Shown here piece by piece: positions 56,240-64,000 of a DNA stretch of 64,000 bases (positions are counted from its first letter, which is position 1; the number at the start of each line of letters is the position of its first letter). The position numbers and the translations under genes were made by a program. The notes below the pieces were generated by a model. It made no database searches. It had not been told where the DNA came from and saw only the letters and a program-made list of their open reading frames with translations. Source of the stretch: Halichoerus grypus (taxonomy: Eukaryota; Chordata; Mammalia; Carnivora; Phocidae); the NCBI RefSeq assembly GCF_964656455.1, contig NC_135717.1:148442308-148506307 (forward strand), written 5' to 3'.

Positions 56240-56530
56240 TTTACTTGAACAAAATTGCCCTTTCCCACTTAACTATTTTATGAATTTCTATTCCTTAACA
56301 TCAATTCAAGTTATCCATTCCTCTGTGAAGGGTTCCCATTCCACCAAAGCAACCCCTCCCTCCCGGTTTCACATTCACAGTACTCTGTTATAGCACTATT
56401 GTATATACTAAGTCAGTAGACTGAGATCACTTTGAAGGCCAAGATAGATGGCTTATGTCCAGAGGCCGACTACAGCGGTTGACTCACAGTATATATTTTT
56501 TTAATAAATTTTTATGGAATGAATAAATGA
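56240..56530 (+). mobile_element. L2 3' end, sense
   Basis: TGAAGGGTTCCCATTCCACC, ATAGCACTATTGTATATAC, CTTTGAAGGCCAAGATAG and TATGGAATGAATAAATGAATG. Confidence 0.65.
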
Positions 56531-56540
56531 ATGAATATAC

Positions 56541-59019
56541 AAAAATTTAAATGAACAACTGAACTTATGAATGAAGAGTGGAGCATTAATTGTAAATAAC
56601 TCAACAATTAAGATAAAAGACAAACTGAGATGCGCATTCCAGAAACAGGTTTTGCAGTCATCTACATTCTTCTTTTGGAAAAGCCAGTTTGTACCAAGCT
56701 CCACATTTTGATTCTGAATATGAGGAGATGAATTGAACAAGGGAATTCACGACATCCAGCACAATCTCCCAGAAGTCCAGACACCATCAAAGGTCGGGAG
56801 AAGTGAAAGACTACCAATGGAAGATTTCAAGGAGAGTTTGACTAAAGAAGTCCCATACTTCCCTCTACCTAACATTTCAGCCCACTTTCTGCTATTCCCC
56901 TTCATAAATACGTGAATCCAGAGTGTTGCATCCCGACTAATTTAGTTACTGCCTGATGTTAATGCTGGATGCCCTTCTCTTTTTCTTTGTGCGTGTTAAC
57001 CCACCCCCCCATGTTACACCTCTCCCTTCCTAAAATCCTTTCCCTAGCTTTTCCTTTTGCCCATTTTCTACTAGTGCTTTATTGCCCCTTAATTTCTAAC
57101 TTCCCTATGAAATCTTGACAACACCAACAAACTGCCCTCTGTAGCATATGACCTCAGAGCATTTAATGTCTTTATTGCTAATTTGGTTCCTATTCAATTG
57201 TGTATGTGCCTCATAGCATTCATTTTTCTGTGATCTTTTATGTTCCAAAACTATTTAACCACTCTTTTATTTAATTTATCCATATCTATTCTCCTCAAGG
57301 TTATGTGCCATTTGAAAGTGGGGCTGCCATACTTCTCTTGATTTAGTGCTATTCTATATTTCTCAGAAACAAAGCAAAACAAAGCATTTTAATGCTTTTT
57401 ATGTTGATGAGTAAATTCAAATCCTAACACTAATACTAATGTATTTTCAGAATATTACTTCAAATTTTACTACAAACTATGTCAGTTATATCGCTTACCA
57501 AACTTACATCATACCATCATGATATGGAGAGGTTCTAGTGTTTTGAAGACAGTTGACACAAAACATGAGTCCTTCCCCTTGTTTCAAAGACATTTTTTAA
57601 TGGATATATAATACTAGTTTCATGTACATTTAAAAATCATATTTATTTAGCCTGCTATTTAATGTAATGAAGTAAACAGAAAACATGTAACTCCCAAATT
57701 TAAAGCTATATATGTCATCAAATTAACAAGGCTACAAACTGAGTCACATGTCCAAGGTGGCAATGACACTGGCTTCAGGGTGTGATTTCCTTTCTTATTC
57801 CTTGTGAATAAATCAATAAAGTTTAATTATTTAATCACTATACAATTGCAAGATCTTTGACTCTGTCCTGAGTCTGCCAGCGCCACAAGTGCATTTACCT
57901 ATAGCAGCCTCCTAAGTTGTTAAACAGAATGGTACCTCTTTATAATGACAAAGGAAGGAGAAGTGTGAAAAGGGAATGCTTCTAGTTTTATAGAGAAACT
58001 CTAAGATGAGTGGTTGCAATGAATTGAAGGGCAGAATTTGGACCGTGAGAGTGTATGAGACATATGATTGAGAAAATTATTACAAAATAGGATTCCACTG
58101 AATTTTCAAAGTTACCTCTCAAATTTTGAACGTAGGTGTCTCTTGTAACATCTGTTTAATCTAAACATCAGGATGTAGACTGTGTCATGGGCGGCAGGCA
58201 GTATAGATTGATCAGGAAGTTAACCGTCGTGAACCTCATCAACAGCAAAGTCCACAAGAGTAGGTGTAATTTACTGGACATCCATCCATCTTTACTTTCA
58301 GAAGCATGAGTAATGTTCTTATATTTTTAATTTGCACTCAGTTTCTATGTAAAAAAAAAAAAAAAAGCCTGTGTAAGTGGCTAGAAATTAAATGAGTAGA
58401 AATCTATGCTTGAAATTCAAATGGTGGCATGGGAAAATATTTTTACTATAGTACATATATCTCTGATGTCTTCAAGGGAAATTGAATAGTATTTTACCAA
58501 CTAAGATCAAACAATCTGTAATTACCACCCAGAGACATAAAGTAAAATTGTAGCAAGTAGAGGCAGAATTAGGTTGCATCACATAGGTAGGCACTATTCT
58601 GGTATATGCCCAGGCATTTCCTTGGGGAGCTCACATAGGTTTACCAGAAAATCCATCCCACTAGGCATTATATGGCAAGGTCTTAGTTGCCCTTCTCTGC
58701 CATGTCTGAGTTTGTTTCTTTTTTTACATTTGAGGTCTTCAACGAACTTCAAATAACTAGAAAGCATAACCAGGCAGCTTTGGTTCATTGAAATGCACAG
58801 GTTGTTTTTTTTTTCTTTCCACCTTTTTATAAAATATTTATAAAATCTGTCAATCCGTTATATTAGTAATTGCAATATCCTGGATGCACATGAATCTTCT
58901 GGGTGTAATTCTTATGGTCTGAAAATTTTATTCTCCTGCATATAAACCATCAAGATATCTTGATTCTTTGCTGGATAAAATACATGTCTTACCCTGAGGC
59001 AGGATCTGACTCCAGCCTG
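56541..59019. other. No gene; mostly unrecognised DNA
   Basis: 57000-57350 weakly resembles sense L2. A16 at 58351-58366 may mark an old insertion tail, but no element is recognisable in front of it. Confidence 0.4.
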
Positions 59020-59660
59020 AATTTCCTGTGACTATCCACCTCAGGCCCTAAACTCCAGCCTTACAAAATTATCTTTAATTCCTGAGTATCCAGTGTCTTT
59101 CACACACTGTGGCTTTGCCCGTGGAGTCAAAGTAAGTCTTAAGAGTACACGTTTGATCATTTCACTCATCTCTCTTTTTGAATCCTTCAGTGGCTTCACT
59201 GTTGTGGCCCATGGGTATTCCTTGACCTGTCCCTGCCCACCTCTCTAGAACCATCTTAGGCCACTTCTGTCCTTGTTGTTTATGTCTAAATAATGCTCAT
59301 CCTCATGCATAGCTGATCGTTGTGTCAGGACCATTAGACATGGTATTGTCATTGTCTCTTAATGTTCTTCCTTCTCTGTTTTCCACTTAGAGTAGATAAT
59401 TTTATTATCCTCTAGACTTTAACTTCAATGTCACTTCCTCAGAAATATCTCTACTTCCCTCTTCTCTCTATCCCCAAATTAAATTTTCTTATCAAAAATT
59501 TTCATTATACTTTTAAAAGACAAATCACCTGTAGTCAACCCTTCAAATTTCCCACTAAAATAAAGATGCACACAGGCAGAGACCTTATTATCTTGCCCAC
59601 TCCTGTAATCCAGTATGCAGCATATGGCCTGCCCCACGGTGGTTTTTAAATGAGCAATTG
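59020..59660 (+). mobile_element. L2 fragment(s), sense
   Basis: ATCATTTCACTCATCTCTC, TTCAGTGGCTTCACTG, AACTTCAATGTCACTTCCTC and TTCTTATCAAAAATTTTC fall in sense L2 order. Confidence 0.55.
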
Positions 59661-59689
59661 ATGATTGATCTATCTTATTTCTGTTGCCT

Positions 59690-59990
59690 GGAATCCTACT
59701 CTCTAGTGAAATAATAGCATTTCAAGATGCAAATCAAATGTTATCTCTTTCAAGAACATACCCTAATCTCTCCCTTAGATTTGAGTTTACTTTTTTCCCA
59801 GTACAGGTTATCATGTTCAGGGGTGGGCTGCTTGTGGAGTGTGGAGATTATTTGTGCTCATGTCTGTCTCCTTCCACATGTCTATCTTTGAGGACCATGA
59901 CTGTGACTCATTCATTTTACATTGCCAGAACCCAGCAAGGCACCTACACAGAGTACACACCAAAAAAACTATTTCTATTAATTAATTAAT
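59690..59990 (+). mobile_element. L2 3' end, sense
   Basis: GCCTGGAATCCTACTCTC, AAATCAAATGTTATCTC, TGAGGACCATGACTGTGACTC and ATTGCCAGAACCCAGCAAGG followed by an eroded AATTAATTAATGGG terminus. Confidence 0.65.
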
Positions 59991-60084
59991 GGGTTCTTTC
60001 CCAATAATCACATTAATGTCTATTTCTCTTTGAGTAAATGGAGTGGAAAAAGTGGAGCAAACAAGGATATTGGGCATCCTGGAT

Positions 60085-60200
60085 TTAGTCTGAGCTTTGC
60101 CACTGAGGGACCAGTGGAAAAATAGTTAACCTCTCTGATATTTAACTTCCTTATCTTTAAGGGAGATGCCAGTAATGGCTCTTAAAAATTATAATTAAAG
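60085..60200 (+). mobile_element. MIR, sense
   Basis: GTCTGAGCTTTGCCACTGAGG, TTAACCTCTCTGATATTTAAC and CTTTAAGGGAGATGCCAGTAATGG. Confidence 0.75.
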
Positions 60201-60461
60201 TGGTAAATGTAAAAGGTGTAGAATGTAAGACTGATTTTATATATATGATGTGCATCAGCTTTTGACCAAATTCCTAATAACATTTGGTGTATTTTTAAAT
60301 ATGCCTTTTCTCCTAAAGGGGGGTTTGGGGGAAAAAATTGCTTACTTGAAATTTAAGACTCACTGAACAAAACAAGTCAACAGAACTACCTCTGCTCAGT
60401 ACAATTACTATGGATTGAGGCCCTGGACTAAACGAGTAATGTTATACAGTGGAGATTAGGA

Positions 60462-60640
60462 TGACAGACCTGGGGGGCATACTGCTTGAGTTTAGATCCT
60501 AGATCTGCCACTTTATAGCTATGTAACTCAAGGCAAGATACTTCTCTCTGTCTCAGTTCTCATTGGTCCATGAGATGGTAATTGTACCCACTTCAAAGGT
60601 TTGTGGTCAGAATTAAATGCGTTGCAGTTCCCCAAATGAC
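60462..60640 (+). mobile_element. MIR, sense
   Basis: GCTTGAGTTTAGATCCTAGATC, TGCCACTTTATAGCTATGTAAC, CTGTCTCAGTTCTCATTGG and AATTGTACCCACTTCAAAGG. Confidence 0.9.
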
Positions 60641-62199
60641 CTTCATCATGGCCAAGCCTTTGTAGTAGATATTCCTCCATCTTCCCACTCCTTCATTTCA
60701 TCTGAGATTGGCTAGTCCATCCTGTAGGAAACTTTTTTTGGCTTTCCAAATTTTGATGGCCCTCTTTTGTGTTTCCACGGTTCCTGGTGCTGACTTTGTG
60801 CTGATACTCATACTAGGTACAACTTTATTTCCATAGAATTCCTCTGCAGGTGCCTCTGTAAGTGGCCAGGACCACTGCTTGTGCCCCTGTCACTGCCATT
60901 GAAGCATGGATCCATTTTAGACTCAAGGCTGCCAAGGGAGAGAGAAGGTCTTTCTCCTTCCCCACACCCACTTTTTTTTTTTCATGCACTTTTGAAGAGA
61001 ACCTAAAGCAGTGCTGCTTATAACTCAACATCATACCAAGATTCTGAGAAACTATCCTTTTGGGCTTAACATTTATATCTGGGGACTAGACATGAGTTCA
61101 TGGGCCTGGTCTGGAAGACAGGGCCAATACCCTGCTGTTTTCAGAGTCATCTCTTCTCTCTGACTGCCAAAGCTCTGCCACTGCCTTAAATTTGTTTTCC
61201 TAACTCTCTTTTTGCTCAGAATGAATTAATTCCCAGGGGCTTCACAAATCCTTCATGAAAATAGATTTCTGGAGATCTCATTTCAGCATTTCAATGAAAA
61301 TAACTAACATGGTCTAACTCTCACCAATAGACATTTCCTAGGTTAAAGCTGAGGTCTCCATTGTATTAACACTGAGAAAAAAATCTCCCCTACATATTCT
61401 GTGGACCTGTGTTTGTGTGTGTGTGTGTGTGTGTTTCTTTTACCTCTTTTTTTAGGGATAGTTTTACATTTCTTACATTGCAATATCTGTCTTGCTTTTC
61501 AGCCAAATTAAATGCAGCCTCATGTACAAAAGGCAAATAAGTCAGTTGTAAGAAAAGATGAAATGAGAAGTTGGCCCAAGAGCACACAAAGGCATCAGCA
61601 AGTGTGAATATACTCCCAGAAAGGCTCCCATAAAAGTCAGGAAACGGTCCTCCAGGTAATAAAAGTTCGGAGTTAGTTACTGGAGCTTGTAAGAACTTAA
61701 TATGCAATGTAGCCTTTTCCATTTAGTCAAATATCTCTTATATTTTCTGACATTTGAATGCAAATAATTCCTTGTTTTATTACATTTTAAAAATTCAGTT
61801 AAAAATCATAAAGAAAAGCAGTACAAATGTGTGATGTGAGAATTAAATGTCAGTTTAGTGCTCAACACAATCCACATCCATTCTCATCTTTCATGGCCAT
61901 GACCCCATTTATATTCATTCATTTGTTCATTTAATGAATATGTATTGAGCAGCCACAGGCAGTATGTAAACAAACGAGCATAGCTGCATTCCACTAAAAC
62001 TGCATGTTTGGCCATTGAAATCCAATATAATTTTCACATATCACAGAATATTCTTTTTTAAAGTTTATTTCAACTTCAAAAAAATGTAAAAGCCATTTTT
62101 AGCTAATAGATCATATACTGACAGACAGGGTTGGATTTGGCTCATGAATTATAGTTTGCTGATCTCTGGTTTAGAGAACTTGGCATATGAGTTCCATTA
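60641..62199. other. No gene; (GT)n at 61415-61434
   Basis: 60650-60850 may be a diverged sense L2. A 110-codon antisense frame at 61390-61722 starts in unassigned DNA and ends in the GT microsatellite (histidine/threonine repeat), so it is not credible. The remainder is unassigned. Confidence 0.45.
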
Positions 62200-62560
62200 G
62201 AGGATGTGTAGGAGTTTTCCAAACAGACAAAGGCATCTAGATTGGAGAAATCACGTTTAGCAAAGATATAAGTATGTGAACAGGCACGACTCATTTGAAA
62301 AGCCAAAAAATAGTATTATTGGCCCTTTGCGTTGGAGGTGGTGGAAAATACATGGAAGGAAACTGAAGGATCCCATGTGCCATACTGGGAATTTGACCCC
62401 TATTGAGTAGGCAGTGGGGAAACATTGTGGAATTTGTGGCATAATTAGGTTTGCATTTTAGAAAGGTCACTCTAGCAGCCAGGTGAAAAACTGATGAGAG
62501 AAGTCCAAGAGAGAAGAAAAGAAAATAAGAAAATTATTTTGGTAGTTCAGTGAGAGATAC
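62200..62560 (-). mobile_element. L2 interior fragment, antisense
   Basis: GCAAAGATATAAGTATGTG, TTAGGTTTGCATTTTAGAAAGG and GTCACTCTAGCAGCCAGG match the antisense L2 text TTTGCATTTTAGAAAGATCACTCTGGC. Confidence 0.65.
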
Positions 62561-62649
62561 ACAGAACAGGTAATCTATTATTTCTGTGAAATTTTCTATT
62601 TTTCCCCACAGATGCCATAATCTTTACTGACTCAGGACCACTGCAAATG

Positions 62650-62945
62650 ATACTCCTTTCTTTCTGGAATATTTTTTTCTTTTTGCTTCTCTTTGATTAC
62701 TTAGTTCCTTCTCATCCTTTAGGTTTTCATTTTAATTTTACTTCTACAGATAAGCTTTCATTGACCCTTCAGATAGGATTCACAGCCCTGTGATACATAA
62801 CCATAGGACATTACACTTCTCTCTATCAGTGATCATACCCAGGGTATCTGCTCAATGTTGGTCTTTTGTGCTAGACTGTAACCCACATGTCTGTATCCCA
62901 GTGCCTACTTCAGAATAGATGCTCAGTGAATATTTGCAATGGCCA
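62650..62945 (+). mobile_element. L2 3' end, sense
   Basis: CTCCTTTCTTTCTGGAATATT, CTTCTCATCCTTTAGG, GCTTTCATTGACCCTTCAG, CTAGACTGTAACCCACATG and ATGCTCAGTGAATATTTGC. Confidence 0.8.
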
Positions 62946-63674
62946 TGAAGTTGGAAGAGAGGATATTTACCAAGAAGAACTGACAGGATTGTCTGGCTGA
63001 ATAGCTGACTTAATGGATAATATAAGGTTAAGGATAATTCCTTGATTTGGGTGACAAAGTGGTTGGTCAGAAAGGAGAGATAACAAAGGATAAATGTCAT
63101 ATCCGAAGCAGTTGTGGGACGGTTGATTTTGAAGTTCCTGTAGGACATCTGAGGGGACACACCAAGAAATATTTTGTCTGCTTCCCACTAGGCTAAGCCG
63201 ACCATTTTGTATCTGTTCTAGCAATTGCAGTAACCTATGCCTTGGTTTCTGTTTTGAACTCTTTTTGCCCAACATATGCTAAGATTTAGAACTCTTTCCC
63301 AAAAACATCACTTCTAATATGTTATCCCTTGCTTCAAAAGTTAGTAGAAGACTATTCTCAACATGGAATCCAGGCCCCCTAAACTGATTTCATTTCTCTA
63401 CTTTGCCTTATTTCCTTAATTCCCCAACATAAGTATTCTCTGGTCAAAATAGTCATCCTATTCACCTCCATTTTCACTATTGTTTTTCCTGTCTTTACTT
63501 GTTCTGTCCCTCTGGGGTTGTCTGGAATTCTCTTTTTAGCCAACCTAAAGATAATCTTCCTCTAAAAGCCAATTTAATTTCCATCTTTCCCTTGATGTTT
63601 CCTTGAACAGATTAAATGTACAAAACTTGTCCTTCCTTGATTTGCCTTAGTGCATGTGGATTATTTCTCTGATA
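62946..63674. other. No gene or recognised repeat
   Basis: Two overlapping 102-codon antisense frames (62852-63275) share sequence with the L2 end and have no domain. The rest is unassigned. Confidence 0.45.
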
Positions 63675-63900
63675 ATAATAATGCCTTCCATTTTGGGGTG
63701 CTTAGTGTGGGCCAGCCCCTCATGTAACCTCATACCATCTGTACAACAGATCTTCTGAGGTAGTTATTATTTACTTTTTGAAATATGGAGATTCTAAAAT
63801 TCAGAAAGTTTAATTTTAACTCCACCAAAGACTTATATTGGTAAATAGTGGCTCCAGGTCTGACTACAAAGCCCACACTGCTACTTACTATGTTGTGTGA
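63675..63900 (-). mobile_element. MIR, antisense
   Basis: TAATAATGCCTTCCATTTTGG, GTAACCTCATACCATCTGTAC, TTCTGAGGTAGTTATTATTTAC and GTGGCTCCAGGTCTGACTAC, then CACACTGCTACTTACTATG. A T16 run follows at 63911-63926. Confidence 0.75.
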
Positions 63901-64000
63901 AAGGAAAGGGTTTTTTTTTTTTTTTTAGGCTTATGAAATGTGAGGTCTCACCTTAAATATTTTCTCATAGAGTCAATATAATGTAATAGGCTCTGGGCTT

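Noticed and set aside
61390..61722. 110-codon antisense frame with an HTHT tail
   Set aside because: The tail is a (GT)n microsatellite and there is no homology to any family I know.

Overview
This window is nuclear DNA from a placental mammal, very probably a carnivoran of the arctoid group (bear, seal or mustelid type). The evidence is at least twelve copies or pieces of the tRNA-Lys-derived carnivore SINE (SINEC: tRNA-like head with A and B boxes, CT-rich body, AATAAA-type tail, clear target-site duplications) and L1 3' ends of the carnivore type. The recent L1 3'UTR at 41.8-42.07 kb and 55.04-55.25 kb looks more like arctoid than dog L1; that part is recalled knowledge, not a search. The DNA is AT-rich and contains no CRISPR array, operon or bacterial-type gene.

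No multi-exon protein-coding gene can be supported. The only recognisable gene-derived protein sequence is at the left edge (1-335, minus strand): the first 91 codons of ARPC3 (Arp2/3 complex subunit 3), intronless and open to the window edge, so a processed retrocopy cut by the window. The other open frames are short and fall in repeats or in unrecognised AT-rich DNA. The window is best read as intergenic or intronic.

Layout. 0-4 kb: ARPC3 retrocopy, then an unusually long fossil L2 (about 1.06-3.8 kb) that keeps traces of its reverse-transcriptase blocks and carries a SINE. 4-7.4 kb: a ~0.3-kb direct duplication (4.04 and 6.53 kb) among MIR and L2 fragments. 9.3-15.4 kb: stacked antisense L1 fragments interrupted by an L1 3'UTR on the other strand, a SINE and a Tigger-like DNA transposon. 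15.4-35 kb: mainly unrecognised DNA with MIR and L2 relics, a GGAA microsatellite and several tiny L1 3'-end insertions with target duplications. 35.5-37.3 kb: an antisense L1 broken by an identical 242-bp copy of DNA lying 1,154 bp upstream, bounded by 44-bp perfect inverted arms. 39-42 kb: a small DNA transposon, a MaLR-type LTR and a 5'-truncated L1 with its target duplication. 43.7-48.7 kb: a SINE cluster, including two SINEs inserted successively at one target site. 48.7-64 kb: mostly unrecognised DNA with scattered SINE, L1, L2 and MIR copies.

I did not find a new functional system. The most notable structure is the templated insertion at 36.7-37.0 kb, which is either a replication template-switch event or an assembly artefact. 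Repeat family names were assigned by eye from remembered consensus features; a RepeatMasker run with a carnivore library would be the decisive check on all of them.
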